A stretch of 64,000 nt of DNA from Lepidostoma basale (lineage: Eukaryota; Arthropoda; Insecta; Trichoptera; Lepidostomatidae), in NCBI GenBank assembly GCA_022606425.2, contig JAHDVF020000527.1, forward strand, positions 744,001 through 808,000, written 5' to 3'. Made by a program: the position numbers and the translations under genes. The first letter of the stretch is position 1. Each line of letters opens with the position of its first letter. Of the stretch, positions 1 through 10,741 are shown in pieces. Below the pieces are notes generated by a model. The model searched no databases. It was not told where the DNA came from and saw nothing but the letters and a program-made list of their open reading frames with translations.

Positions 1-4
1 TATT

Positions 5-110
5 GTCAGGTTAATTCTGCTCCAGACCAACGACAGTGTGACAATCACACTGCCATCGCCGGGATTCGAACCCGGGACCTTAAGGGTACCAGTCAAAGAA
101 CTTCCCACCT
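5..110 (-). repeat. SINE1 copy (tRNA-derived), 5' head at window edge
   Basis: On the minus strand this reads CCCGGGTTCGAATCCCGGCG, a Pol III B box, followed by the GATGGCAGTGTGATTGTCACACTG body seen in the other SINE1 copies at 7914, 27248, 29596 and 40470. The part carrying the A box has diverged beyond about position 85. The rest of the element lies outside the window or is lost. Confidence 0.7.
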
Positions 111-539
111 GACATAAATGATATGACAGTAAGTAGACCCGCATAGATACTACAGGACAAAGAGCAAACGATTGGCAGTGCATTTCTCAACGAGTAAGTT
201 ACGTAAATACATTTCCAAAAAACGAAGAAAGTAAGATTAATAATGTGAGTGATAGATTAGAGTATTATGACACAGTGTAGGCGGCCGATAGATGTTCATC
301 TCATTAGGGCGGTTCAGACGTGAATGCGAACTGTTTCGTTATCCGAATTGACAATCAGTAGTCTGGGAGATCTACGGCGGCTTGGCTTCCAACGATAGAT
401 GCTGCCGTAGAACACTGTGGCGTCTACCTAACTTTCTTTGTAAAATATTAATAAGTCTCTAGGAAGCTTTCACGAGTTTGAAATGTGCATATATCGTAGA
501 ATATTTAAAATATCATAGACAGAGAGAGTCACGAACAAA

Positions 540-800
540 CTAGGATGTACCGCAATGAATGAAGAAATAAAAAGAAATTGTCAATACTATAAAGCGCAGG
601 AAACTGAAATACTTCGGGCACATTATGAAAACCATAAATACAAAGTCCTGCAAGGTAAAATTTACTGAAAACGAAGAAGGAAGAAGAAAACCTTCGGGAA
701 TGATTCAGTTGTTTAGAGCTGCTGTATCAAGGGTAGATACATCCATAATGCAGTCCAATCTCCGATAGGAGAGGAACAAGATGAAAGATGAAGAACAATA
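540..800 (+). pseudogene. LINE fragment, C-terminal tail of reverse-transcriptase polyprotein
   Basis: Conceptual translation gives TIKRRKLKYFGHIMKT and later RRKPSGMIQLFRAAVSRVD, the C-terminal zone downstream of the RT domain in many insect non-LTR retrotransposons (KRRKLxYFGHI, then GRRxxS, then FRAA). There are frame breaks and no upstream RT domain. It resembles LINE-B in layout but is clearly diverged from it. A dead 5'-truncated copy. Confidence 0.55.
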
Positions 801-1261
801 AATTCGTGTATTTTTTATCCGTTCATAACTGTTGATTTTTTTAACCACGTCCTACTTCTTAAAATGCCTATAAATGTAAGTAAAATAATAATAATAACCG
901 GTTTTGTCTTTATAGCATAACTAGTAATCGTAACATTAAAAATATTAATTTAAATTAAAGGCTTTTATACCTTCATAGTTATTTCTATAATAAGACTTAA
1001 ACTTATTGAAATTAATTCAAATATGATTTTCATAATCACTATTAATCATAGAAAAATAAAACTTTTGATTATTTTACTTATACTAGACATGTTAAAAACA
1101 TGTATAAAAGCTGTAAAATAAAAAATATATAAAAAAAAAAACAATATTCGAATTTGTTCACTTCTTATGAAAAAATGTTAAGTGATCTCTTGTCTATCCT
1201 ATCACAAAATATACATTAACTTGTATAAATATTAACATAACAATAATTGATGTTTTTAATT
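801..1261. other. AT-rich stretch, nothing recognised
   Basis: Low-complexity A/T-rich sequence with short homopolymers. I see no coding signal, RNA gene or repeat family shared with the rest of the window. Confidence 0.5.
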
Positions 1262-1500
1262 GAAATTTCTTGGTAGAAGTTCATTTTAAATAATGAAAAT
1301 AAAAAAAATATATACAAAATTTCTTGTTGGACTGGTTTCGACAGCTTGCTGCAATCTTCTGGTGGCTAAACCAGAAGATGGCAGCAAGCTGCCGAAACCG
1401 GTCGAACATAAACACAAGTGGAAGCACACTAAATACATGAAAATAAAGAAATCTCAAGTTTTTTTTTCATTACTTAACATTGAAATTAATGTAGTTTTTT
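1262..1500 (+). repeat. Foldback repeat, family D (hammerhead-like hairpin)
   Basis: The core is an inverted repeat centred near 1365: GACTGGTTTCGACAGCTTGC on the left and GCAAGCTGCCGAAACCGGTC on the right. The plus strand holds CAGAAGA, then the perfect hairpin GGCAGC-AA-GCTGCC, then GAAAC and GGTC. This is hammerhead-like in layout, but the first block has A where the core needs U4. The 3' flank (cacaagtggaagcacactaa) recurs inverted at 60770-60800. The small open frame over this element is an accident. Confidence 0.65.
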
Positions 1501-3315
1501 AAATATGCATTTAGCTTTCAGTTTAACTGTTGTGCATATTAAAAACTTTCTAATGAGTGTATACTATCACGAAGGAGACTGCAGAAGAGTTCCCATGACT
1601 TGTGTACTTTGATGTCGGAAGCTTTGAGGAATATCGCCAGTCATCTGCCGCACAATATGGACCCGTGAACGCGGCCATCGGACGGGATTGAAAGAGTTTA
1701 GACTCGGGACTTAAGGTGAACGTCTTCACTGCATATTTATTCCAAATTCAAATTGATATATGCCTCCAGATAGAAGATATGACGTCACGAGGATAATCGT
1801 GTATTTTCTCGTAAATAATTAATCTTGCGAGTTTTACGTTTTTCTAGGAAATCACGGCGACGACGTAAACATAAACGCGGGGGTGTAATTACGAGAACTG
1901 TTTAAATATAATTGTGTTCGTAAAAGCTTCAAAGGAAATGCTTAGCTTCTATTAAAATACAATTATAGCCCCAGAAATATAATACATATTCTAAGAAATA
2001 TTAATGATACCTTTTATTTAACTTTAAATATTATGGATAGGATTTGTTATCGATCTTTTTATATATATTATGTAAAACGTCAAACATGCCGTCTCCCTGA
2101 AGGAATAGGCAGAAGTAAAGTATTTCGACTTCTCACGTGGCCAATATTTAATATTCGATTGATTAAATCGTGCCACGTTTTCCGCAGTCTTCCTATATTT
2201 TTCTTTTTCCGTTTACATAGTTAACTTATTCATTCTGTATCATTCCTTCTTTCCATGTGTCCAAGTCTGTTTTTCGTTCATTACACTTTCATAAGCACTG
2301 TTTCTAGCACATAACACTAGTTAAATGTGTGAAAGATATTGCTCTTGTGCAAATAGCTCTCTGAAAGTTATTTTTATCTGAAGCTTTCATTAATTAAAGA
2401 CAATAATTCCTTGAAACAGGTTGTAGTTAACTTGTCAATAAAGTAATTTCAACAAATGTACTTATTAATCTGTTTAAGTATTCAAAAAGTAAATAATGGA
2501 TAGATACAGAGAAGGTATTAATATTGTTAACTGATAAAATAACCGATAAAAGAACTGATAAAAGAACCATTTCAACGTGCACCATTTAATATAAAGAAAA
2601 ATCAAAGCAAGAAAATACTCCAGAAAAGTATAATATTAAAAAAAAGTTTTTATTTAGTTTCAACTGCTCTTAAGAAGCTCAACCAATTCGATCAAAAATA
2701 TATCGATATTCAATAAAAGTGTGCTTCTTTCACTAAGTTTTAAAAAAAGCAAGTCGCCCGCCTTAATCATAAATAAGAAGAACGGAATTAAATAATAGAA
2801 ATAGACATGTTTATAAATGATCGAAAGAGATTCAGTAATGACCTGTTTAATAAGAACCGAATGCCCACAACACTATTGTGTACTATGAATTGATATTTAT
2901 TTGACCTAATTACACGCGTATACATTTAATTAAATGTATTCATATATTTTTCTAATTCAGCTCATTGATGACTGAAATTTAAAAAAAATATATATTTTAA
3001 TAACTTTTGAAAAACACTATCTTCTCATAAAACTTTTTTGCACTCCACCAACATATTTCTAGACGCAAACGCCCTTCCTCTGTGTAGAAATAAAATGTGA
3101 CAAAATCGTAACCTTTATACAAAATTCAAATGGGTGCGAAATAATAATTTGATAGGATTGTAGGAAAATGGGAACAAAACAAATATTGGGCTGAAAGTAA
3201 TGTCAGTTTTTTATTTAATAATATCTTAAATTTAATGGTTATTTAGGGTTGTATTATATTATTGATTAGATTGACATCTAAGGTGTTCTTTTGTTAATAA
3301 ATTAAAGTTACTCGT
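1501..3315. other. Unassigned AT-rich DNA
   Basis: No gene or shared repeat recognised. 1560-1880 is less AT-rich and looks unique (for example around 1620-1700). 2080-2225 contains a degenerate minus-strand LINE-A 3' end: the cgtctccctgaaggaatagg hairpin at 2090, then a CACGTGGCC block at 2135. Confidence 0.4.
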
Positions 3316-3375
3316 TGTTGTTGTTCTTCTTCTTCTCAAAGTGCCATGTCAGGTACCCCCGACGTCGGCTATCAC
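3316..3375 (-). pseudogene. LINE-B 3' terminal fragment
   Basis: On the minus strand the sequence reads ...GGGGGTACCTGACATGGCAC followed by AAGAAGAAGAA. This is the end of the LINE-B reading frame (GGTxxGT) and its AAG-repeat tail, as at 37680-37722 and 40950-40990. Only about 60 bp survive. Confidence 0.6.
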
Positions 3376-4488
3376 GCGTTATTCTACCTATATAAAATGA
3401 TGAGCAATCATTTAATTTGTTTATAAACTACCAATTTTTTGGCTGGAGAAAAATGTGAGTTACTAGTATTTAAATAGCTAATGTGTCTAGCATTTCATCA
3501 ATTTGATGGAATCGCTAACAATACAGACTTCTTTGTATAAGATACTTCAACTCTAGACAAATAACACTGTGTTCAAAACATTTGTATCATTCGAGTTGCG
3601 TCCAGAATACGATATATTTTACAACAAAATCAAAACAACAGATTGCAATTTGCTGCTCTATGCAAAAATTAGCTGAGATTGATCAGATACATAAACTTTC
3701 TTAAGCTCCATTATGATTCGAATCAAATATTAGAATCATGAATCGAAATTCGAAATATTCAAACAATTCATCGGCCGTCAATTGTTAATAACAGAACGAT
3801 CCATAACAATTAAGAGACCCACAGAAGTCACGAACAGCGCATTGTTTGTGGCTGGATGTCAGCCCTTCCTTTTGTGATCGCCGTATAGCCGGTGGTCGAC
3901 GATCCTGATTGGCTATGACTGATTGGTCTCGCGAACGGGGTCAAGGCGTACATCCAGCCTAATTGGCAACACCCTGACTTTTGCATTCTAAACAAATGCA
4001 ATAAAATGTTTCAAAATTATCATAAATTGAGACTTATATTTTTTCTCTTCGGTTCCTTTTTCAAATTAAAATTATGGTTAAAGAAAAAATAATTACACAC
4101 TGACATAGAAGACGTGGATATAATCTTAGGTATTTATTTGATCTACAGATATGCCGAAAAAAAAATTTAATATATTAATTATTTTAGCTCATTTAATTTA
4201 ACCAAAATATAAATTGGTGTTGATTCAAGACATGCACAGATATTTTTTTTAAATATTGATTCAAATTTTTTATTATTTTATTTTTAAGTAAAGTTTCGAT
4301 TTGCTAGGGTATAATCGACTTCTTTAAAATAGACGTTTTTTATCAATAATTAATATTTAATATAGAGTTTCATAACATTGTTCAGGAAACAATAAAAAAA
4401 AATGTAATATTAAATAGTGTAATATATAATAAAGTAAATATTTTTTAAACAGAGAATATTATAATACAAGTTTTATGAACTGAATAAT
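3376..4488. other. Unassigned region with a small GC-richer island at 3780-3990
   Basis: 3780-3990 is noticeably richer in G+C than its surroundings and shares nothing with the other repeats here, so it may be unique conserved DNA. The rest is AT-rich with no signal I can name. Confidence 0.4.
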
Positions 4489-4800
4489 AAAAGGATCACT
4501 TAGATGGTTTGGACATGTATAAAGAATGAATGAAGATAGAATGGTAAAGAAAGTATATGTTGATGATGTAAACGGAACTAGAAATAGAGGAAGACCGAGG
4601 AAAATGTAACACGATCAAATAAATCAAATATTGAATGTCGGCCTCATAAGGAGTCAAAGAAATCGACGTGCGTGCATGAAACGATGTATGAATGTTGAGG
4701 AATCGGGAGAAGTATGTCAGAAAAGAACAGTGTGGCGGTCTATTATTTCTGCCTACCCGTTGGCAGAGACAAAATTATGGTAAATTAGTTAATAATATTC
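4489..4800 (+). pseudogene. LINE-A fragment, RT polyprotein C-terminus and 3' end
   Basis: Translation pieces match the LINE-A tail: GSLRWFGH, RNRGRPRK, DQINQILNVG, RACMKRCMN, QKRTVWRS. It ends in tctgcctacccgttggcag, where the usual terminal hairpin is mutated, with a short TTAG remnant. Stops and frame breaks show it is dead. The best-preserved LINE-A relatives are at 6391-6831 (minus) and 24839-25264 (plus). Confidence 0.75.
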
Positions 4801-5340
4801 TAATAAAGGTTTAGTTTACAAGTGAGTTTTAAAAAATAATATTATTTGAATATCTGCATGCCCGTACAGTAACAGAGCCGCCACTGGTATATTAATATAT
4901 CACCTGAGTGACAGGGCCGGCGGGGGGCCAATCACATTATTTGCTCCAACATGAAACATTGGTTTTTTTTAACACAAGATCGGAGCATGATATATTACCG
5001 AGAATCTTGGTTTTACTTTCATCCAACACATACGTTAGCATTGAACAAGTGCAAATACATTGTAATTTTGTATTTAATATTTATGAAAACGTCTGTTTTG
5101 TAGAATTTTGATTTATTATGATAAGACGTTATCGAATATGGCAAATCAATCATTATTTTCAATTTTCTATCTTGGGAAATTTAAAATTTCTCTATTATGC
5201 ATAGTTTAAGTAAAAATAGAGGTGCAATACAAATCTCAAATAATATATGAAAACATCTTGAAAAATGAAGTTATAATATTTTACATCACTGTTTAAAAAA
5301 CAATAATATTATACATTATAATGCAATTTCTAATGTTCAT

Positions 5341-5460
5341 GTATCGACCCTAATGTACGGAAGCGAAGCATGGAACATGTTGAGAAACTGTTCCTAGTAG
5401 CGCAGGACAGAAATGCTTTCGCTGCAGTTATTGATAACGTCGAGGATACCTGACACGACA
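5341..5460 (+). pseudogene. Two joined LINE scraps (LINE-A then LINE-B)
   Basis: 5341-5375 encodes the LTLMYGSEAW block of LINE-A. From 5376 the text switches to the last part of LINE-B (VEKLFLVAQDRNAFAAV-like, then a degenerate GGTRQGT and an AAG-type tail). Both are short and dead. Confidence 0.55.
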
Positions 5461-5553
5461 AAATAAGAAGAATCATGATACCAATAATCCTATTGATCAA
5501 TATTTAAACCTTTTTATAATATTTGTACCAGTAAAGATGATTGTTTTGTTATT

Positions 5554-5792
5554 AATTGAGGACCGTTTTCACAAAGCGAAATATCTACAAAATGTAATTT
5601 TTTCAGGAGAAAGTTTTTTCATGTTAAAAATAATACGTTTTGTATGAAATCGCGATATTTGAACCGCTACAACTTCGCACATATACTGTTTTGTTAAAAT
5701 TTTATTTCACATCGATAGATCTCACATGGAAGAACCCATTTTCATAAAAAAAAAATTGTAGAAATTTCACTTTGTGAAAACGGTCCTCAATT
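5554..5792. mobile_element. Short TIR element (MITE-like), about 239 bp
   Basis: Terminal inverted repeats of about 35 bp with a few mismatches: left TTGAGGACCGTTTTCACAAA from 5556, right TTTGTGAAAACGGTCCTCAA ending at 5790. The interior is non-coding and AT-rich. Non-autonomous; I see no transposase relative in the window. A direct duplication is not clear, so the superfamily is open. Confidence 0.75.
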
Positions 5793-5844
5793 GTTTCTTG
5801 AACAATATTGTATAATTCTATTTTTAATTTTATTTTTAACATAA

Positions 5845-5925
5845 ATAAATACGCCTGTTTTCTCAAAGTTTTATTGTGTTATATGAAAATGACATGTTTT
5901 ACCTTGCTACGACATAATTATATTT
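5845..5925. repeat. Family C foldback, one arm only
   Basis: The run gtctgttttctmaaagttttattat-like followed by GAATGACATGTTT-like text is the left arm of family C (compare 20195-20260). The second arm is missing and a LINE-A fragment follows at 5941. Confidence 0.5.
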
Positions 5926-5940
5926 CGAGAGAAATAGGTT

Positions 5941-6004
5941 AGGACGAACAGTGTGGCATTCCATTCGTTCTGCCAACAAATTCGGGGAAACAGCGTGATG
6001 ATTA
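5941..6004 (+). pseudogene. LINE-A 3' end scrap
   Basis: GAACAGTGTGGCATTCCATT then a damaged terminal hairpin (attcggggaaac) and gcgtgatgattag. About 64 bp of the LINE-A 3' terminus. Confidence 0.6.
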
Positions 6005-6009
6005 GTCAG

Positions 6010-6365
6010 AGAAAGTATTATTGAAGTAATATATAAAATTGAAATGACTTATAAAAATACGATAATTTTCTTTATAGATACTTAATATTTAGCCCGTAAG
6101 CTTTATTGTGAGCTTTTAATCTTGTCACGTTGACGTACCGCAACAGAAGAGAAACTTAAAACAATATTTTTGTTCGGGGTCACTGGGACTGTATGGGATC
6201 TCTCGGGGGTCGGCGGGACCCCCGGGCGGCGGGAGGCGTGATTGATTAGTTAGTAGCCGAGGCTTCGAAATGTCTGAATTGTTATTTTTTGTTATATAAA
6301 ACTACTACTGTAATTTCAATTACTGGTTATTGATTGCATGCAACGGGGCTCGATTTTCAATCCAA
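6010..6365. other. Unassigned, with a small GC-rich hairpin
   Basis: 6175-6240 is strikingly GC-rich, with a self-complementary run (gggggtc...gaccccc). The remainder is AT-rich. No gene seen. Confidence 0.4.
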
Positions 6366-6836
6366 GTTTAACTAACTAACTAACTTACCATCACGCCGTC
6401 TCCCCGGAGGGGTAGGCAGAAAGAATGGAACGCCACACTGTTCTGTCCTGACATACGTCTCTCGCTTCCTCTAAATTCATACATCTTGTCATGCACGCAC
6501 GTCGATTTTTCCGACTCCTCACGTGACCGACATTCAATATTTGATTGATTTGATCGTGCCACGTTTTCCTCGGCCTTCCTCTATTTCGAGCTCCGTTCAC
6601 GCCGTTTACATATACCTTCTTTACCATTCTGTCTTCACTCATTCTTTCCATGTGTCCAAACCATCTTAATGACCCTTTCCTTATTTTGTTCATAACACTT
6701 TCATTCGCACCACGTTCACTTCTTATACTTGCATTTGTCACTCTATCATAAACAGATTTGCCACACATTCGTCTTAGAGATCTCATTTCTACTGCATTTA
6801 TTCTACTTTCATCCTTCTTTTGCCAATCCAAGTTTA
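6366..6836 (-). pseudogene. LINE-A copy with open C-terminal frame (146 codons)
   Basis: This is one of the best-preserved LINE-A C-termini: an open frame at 6391-6831 with no stop. Blocks in order: DESRINAVEMRSLRRMCGK, GSLRWFGHMERM, RNRGRPRKTWHDQINQIL, RRACMTRCMN and QDRTVWRSILSAYPSGETA at the stop. The last five codons lie in the terminal hairpin (cccggagggg in plus orientation), followed by the (CTAA)n complement of the TTAG tail at 6369-6385. The RT and endonuclease domains are absent, so this is a 5'-truncated insertion, not a functional gene. Confidence 0.8.
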
Positions 6837-6839
6837 AAA

Positions 6840-7165
6840 ATGAGATATTTGTCTTTTTCTTTTTTATATACTTTGTTTACAACAATAACTTTAATTTTTA
6901 TTTATTTATTAAATATCAGACATGTTTCAGACAACCCTGTCCTTACTCAGTTATCCTTATAAAGATATTTTAAATATTATCAAATTGTTTACAAATATGA
7001 TCAGTTTTGACAGATGTTATAACATTTGTCAAAACTGATCACATTTGTTATTAATTTTATAATATTTTATATATTTTTATAATATCACCGAGGAAGGACC
7101 GGGTTGTCCGAAACATGTCTGATATGTAATTTTTTTTAAGTTAGTGTTTTATATAGCAAGTATAT
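6840..7165. repeat. Foldback repeat, family B (hammerhead-like on both arms)
   Basis: Left arm near 6912-6957 and right arm near 7080-7130 are inverted copies (ATCAGACATGTTTCAGACAA against TTGTCCGAAACATGTCTGAT). The loop holds a further near-perfect palindrome at 6998-7040 (gatcagttttgacag / ctgtcaaaactgatc-like). The right arm reads as a hammerhead-like fold on the plus strand. It begins right where the LINE-A copy ends and its tail continues to about 7225 (acaattcaaagtatggcgaa). Confidence 0.75.
7082..7125 (+). ncRNA. Hammerhead-ribozyme-like motif (family B)
   Basis: Order on the plus strand: helix I strand ATATCA (7082-7087); core CCGAGGA (7088-7094); stem II GGAC/GTCC (7096-7099 and 7106-7109); GAAAC (7110-7114); GTC (7117-7119); helix I partner TGATAT (7120-7125), a perfect 6 bp pairing. 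Differences from an active hammerhead: C in place of U4, and one extra A before stem II. Probably inactive itself, but the helices match the type I plan. Confidence 0.45.
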
Positions 7166-7375
7166 AAAAATAAAAAGACAAATAAAACATCTACAATTCA
7201 AAGTATGGCGAACATAGAAGAAATTTATCATTTTAATTATTTTGCTGTTCCTTTAAGCATCAAAACGGTTTTTATTTTAAAATACGCTTAATGTCGTATT
7301 GTTTAAAAAGTGTGTACTAATTGTGTATTGTTTCTAAAACAATCGTAAAAACACTCAATTTTAAATAATGAATAC

Positions 7376-7530
7376 GAATGAAAATGTCTCTTTTCTAGAG
7401 TATAATAAGTTTTTTTTTTAATTTATAAGAATGCCACGTCTCGCCTTTCGAAGGCATTTTGTAATGTTAAAATAACCATTTGACAATGCCTAAGTAATGC
7501 GAAATATATCATTCACATAAACTATAAGAT
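7376..7530. repeat. Foldback repeat, family C
   Basis: Left arm aatgaaaatgtctcttttct near 7376, then GAATGCCACGTCTCGCC, a loop, and a right arm with TTTGACAATGCC and GCGAAATATATCATTC. Same order as family C at 10742-10920. The right end is cut by the LINE-C insertion starting about 7531. Confidence 0.6.
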
Positions 7531-7850
7531 ATGAAGACACCGAGGACGATAGCAAGCAAGACACTGAGAGATCGCGTGAGGAACACCAGAATAAGAGAGA
7601 TATTTGAGGTTGAGGATATTATAAGATGGAGCAGACAGCGAAAAAGGGACTGGTACGGTCATGTTCAAAGAATGGACACCACCAGATTCCCCTATATTGT
7701 ACTACATAATCAGCCTCATGGGACTCATCCTCGTGGAAGACCTCCTAAAATATGAAAATACTGCTGGGCGTCTATCTCACAGGAGGAGCATCACTCTGGA
7801 GAACAGACTACATAGGTCTACAACAAGGAAGAAGAAGAAGAAGATAAATG
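7531..7850 (+). pseudogene. LINE-C fragment, C-terminal tail with AAG-repeat end
   Basis: Open from 7531 to 7755: KTLRDRVRNTRIREIF, VEDIIRWSRQRKRDWYGHVQ, RMD, then PRGRPPK before a stop. A shifted remainder (ending in EEEEDK-like text) runs into agaagaagaagaagat at about 7829-7846. LINE-C relatives with the same blocks lie at 39630, 41700, 43436, 49750 (minus) and 51195 (minus). Confidence 0.7.
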
Positions 7851-7913
7851 ATAACAAAACATACTTAGGGTTTTATCAATTGTGTATGTATTATGGTTGT
7901 CATATTTTTATTA

Positions 7914-8090
7914 GCCTTCGTGGCCGAGTGGTAAGTGCATTGACTGCCACCCCGAAGGTTCCGGGTTCAATTCCCGGCGAAAGCAGTGTGATTGTCGCAC
8001 TGTCTTTGGTCTGGTGTAAAATTCACGTGGCAATAAAATGGCGATAGATTACCTACCTATCACATGTCACGAGAATCACTATGATAGCTA
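7914..8090 (+). repeat. SINE1 copy (tRNA-derived)
   Basis: Starts with GCCTTCGTGGCCGAGTGGTA, where TGGCCGAGTGG is a Pol III A box, followed 30 bases on by GGGTTCAATTCCC (B box, 7963-7975). The body continues with GCAGTGTGATTGTCGCACTG and ctggtgtaaaattcacgtgg. This is not a working tRNA gene: it lacks a matching 3' acceptor strand and has the SINE body attached. Confidence 0.8.
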
Positions 8091-8144
8091 TAATACCCTT
8101 TACATTGATTTGGCTCATGCTGTCATGATGTAAAGAGCGATTCA

Positions 8145-8148
8145 ACAA

Positions 8149-8196
<48 letters not shown>

Positions 8197-8197
8197 T
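8145..8197. repeat. (AAT)n microsatellite
   Basis: About 16 uninterrupted ATA/AAT units. Antisense reading gives a poly-isoleucine frame that is meaningless. It follows the SINE1 copy by about 55 bp. Confidence 0.95.
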
Positions 8198-8199
8198 TG

Positions 8200-9136
8200 G
8201 CTTTTCAAGAGCAATGGAAAAAAAATTCTACTACATACAAATAAACTATTTTGACAAATGGAACAAAAGGATAAGATGAGAATGGTTAAAAAATTGTATA
8301 CAATCAACTAGTCCTCCTAATATGCATTTTATACTGATATTGAAATATCGTATAACAAGTTCTAATACCGTTGATTTTAAATCTTTCGTTTAAATATTTT
8401 TATAACAATACAAATACATTTTTAGCTACTTTTTCTAATAAAAAATACAAATATGGGGTAAACGCATTTTCTGAGGCAAAAGAAAACTTGGATTGATGAA
8501 CTGACCTCTATCGAGAGGACTTGAATAATGATAGCAGTCTTGATAGCTCGCCTCCCGTGAAGTCGTAATTGCAAACAAATTTCACCTTCGCACCGTAGGA
8601 GCAATATTAATAATCGATAGGTAAGTGTTTCCACTCTCTGCCTGCTTAGAGAGAAATTCTCAAACGGGTTTTGTTTGCACTCCCTGCCTTCCCGATCTTC
8701 ATTATACTTTATTTTGATTTGCCAAAATTGATTTTCTAGTGTCTGACTGTCAGAGCTGCCAACAGTATTACTGAAATCATAATAAATGAAACGTTGTCAT
8801 GTTGGCAGACCTCCCGGCATTTGCGAGTATTGATGGAGCGGATCTTATCCGACGTTCGATTATATTTTATACCGAAATCGAATGCATTTCTATTAATTAA
8901 ATAAATCTTCGTTTGTTCCAAGGCAATAAACATAATTATTCTAAAGTACAATCCTAGATACAATAGAGGTTCTTTCGAGTTTTCATCTCAAGGATGCATC
9001 TTTTTAATTCAATCAAATATTTCGACACAAGAAACAATAAATTTTCGACTCCAGAAAAGATATTTCTTAATGACAATATGTTATAACTTTTTATTTCAAT
9101 TTACTAATCTCAACTTAGTAGGTAATTATAAAATAA
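8200..9136. other. Unassigned region, partly higher GC
   Basis: 8480-8700 is less AT-rich and unique in the window. No splice-linked reading frame, RNA or shared repeat is visible. The rest is AT-rich filler. Confidence 0.4.
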
Positions 9137-9305
9137 CTAACTAACTAACTAATAATTAGCCCGTCTTCTCTAAGGATGAGAGATGCCAGAGAGAATGGGT
9201 CGCCTTTCTGTTCTTTCCTGTTCTTTCTATTCATATATCGATTCATGCACGCACGTCGTTTTCCCGACTCCTCGCGTGGCTGACTTTTAATATATGATTG
9301 ATCGG
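9137..9305 (-). pseudogene. LINE-A 3' fragment
   Basis: Begins (plus strand) with AACTAACTAACTAACT, the complement of the TTAG tail, then a degraded terminal hairpin. Reading minus: QPREESGKRRACMNRYMN-like text. About 170 bp, broken. Confidence 0.65.
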
Positions 9306-9536
9306 GTCTTTAAAAATATAATAACATTTTCTCTATTCTACGTTATTTTACAATAAATTACTAATAGCTAAAAAAGAAACCCTTTTATTTATTTAACATA
9401 TAATAAAATGTTCGTATCAAGATATTATATTTATAATAACGAAATAAATACAAAATTATTAAATTTTCTCTTTCCTATAGATAAACATAAAACGGTCTGT
9501 AAAAATAATTACCATATAATAAACAAAACCATTTTA

Positions 9537-9914
9537 ATGTCATGAAACATGTCATTCCTATAAAATATAATACCGGTTATTTTCATTCGCATTTGTTATT
9601 TTATGTGGAATTTTTCACGATCGTTCAAGAAACGATAAAAAAGATAGTAATAAACATATGGAAACAAAAAAATAAATAAAACAAGTGCTGAAAAAAAGAA
9701 CAATATGACATGAAATATTTTCTTAGAAAGGATATTACACAGCCTCACGCTTTTTATTTTCATGAGAATATATTTACAGTTTATTCTTGGTATCGAAAAT
9801 TTATTTAGGTTTACGTCAGGCTTAAGAAAACGAAAGACTTTATGATACATTAAATCGCAGATATCAAAATCATTTCTCTGGAATTCTCCTAAATCTATTA
9901 AGCTTAACTCTTGT
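9537..9914. other. Family C remnant then AT-rich DNA
   Basis: 9537-9580 has GAAACATGTCATTCC followed by tataaaatataata, the right arm of a family C foldback. From 9590 to 9914 I see only AT-rich sequence with an unremarkable open frame. Confidence 0.4.
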
Positions 9915-10214
9915 GTGACGTCACTGAGAAATGATAAAGAGAAACCACAACTCTCTCGCGGATATCAAAACGTAAAACTTCTTTCAACAAGGAGTTTGTC
10001 GGATCCGAGTGAGTTGTCAAGCCACTCGAGGCGGTCAATGCCACAACTCATTAAAACCGCCACAAAGATCAGAGGGCGACTCAATCGCTCCGAAACTTCA
10101 CGGTTTCTTCTCAAGTATCGGAAAAACGCACTGCAAAAGTCAAAGAGTTGTCCCAGTGAAATGAACTCGCTTTCTTCCGCGAGTTCAAAGCGATACTTCA
10201 ATGTGACTACCTAG
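9915..10214 (+). other. Non-repetitive segment with a 99-codon open frame (possible exon)
   Basis: A less AT-rich block (about 9910-10260) with no match to any repeat in the window. The plus-strand frame is rich in Ser, Arg and Lys (for example RSLSDPSELSSHSRRSMPQL) and ends in ...YFNVTT. A 78-codon antisense frame also exists, so openness alone is weak evidence. TGACGTCA, a CRE-like palindrome, overlaps the putative start. I do not recognise a domain. It could be an exon of an unseen gene, a conserved non-coding element or chance. Confidence 0.2.
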
Positions 10215-10489
10215 CGGCGAACCTATGCAGACTTTTGAGCTACCCTCTTCTGTGCCGTAGACCGACCTTTGATTTCTACCCGCTAACAAATACCTACACG
10301 TATTTTTAAGGAAATTTGAAAAGACATTTTTCGTATACAATTTGTTTTGCCATCAAAGGAGCTCTCGAAGTGTACCCCAGTAATGGTGCTTTGTATGAAT
10401 AGGGGACGCGTGCGCCGATAGCATGTCACCAATGTTTGCCAAATAGTTATTAAATTTCAAATAAGCTTATCAATACAAAATATAACATG

Positions 10490-10660
10490 TTGTCTAAACG
10501 TTTTATTATTTTTTATGTGAATGACATGTTTTGCCTGTCTTAAGCATTATCAAATGTTTATTGGCAAATATCATTTCACATTTGACAATGCATTAGATTG
10601 GCGAAAAATGTCATACACACATAAAATATAACAAAACAATAGTTATTGTTCGTAATAATT
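10490..10660. repeat. Foldback repeat, family C
   Basis: Left arm GAATGACATGTTTTGCC (10519-10535) and right arm GGCGAAAAATGTCATAC (10600-10616), with CATTATCAAATG / CATTTGACAATG between them. Same plan as the neighbouring copy at 10742, so two family C units sit side by side. Confidence 0.65.
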
Positions 10661-10741
10661 ATTTAATATAGAGTTTTACATCATTGTTCAAGAAACTTTA
10701 AGCAAAATAAGTCAATTATTTGTTTCTAAAATAATGATGTT

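Noticed and set aside
1293..1502. 69-codon open frame as a secreted peptide gene
   Set aside because: It lies over the family D foldback, so the frame is a by-product of an inverted repeat; the hydrophobic start is not backed by anything else.
7914..7985. A functional tRNA-Ser or tRNA-Leu gene
   Set aside because: A and B boxes are present, but there is no matching acceptor strand and four other copies show the same head joined to a constant SINE body.
8053..8307. 84-codon minus-strand frame with poly-isoleucine
   Set aside because: Produced by the (AAT)n microsatellite.
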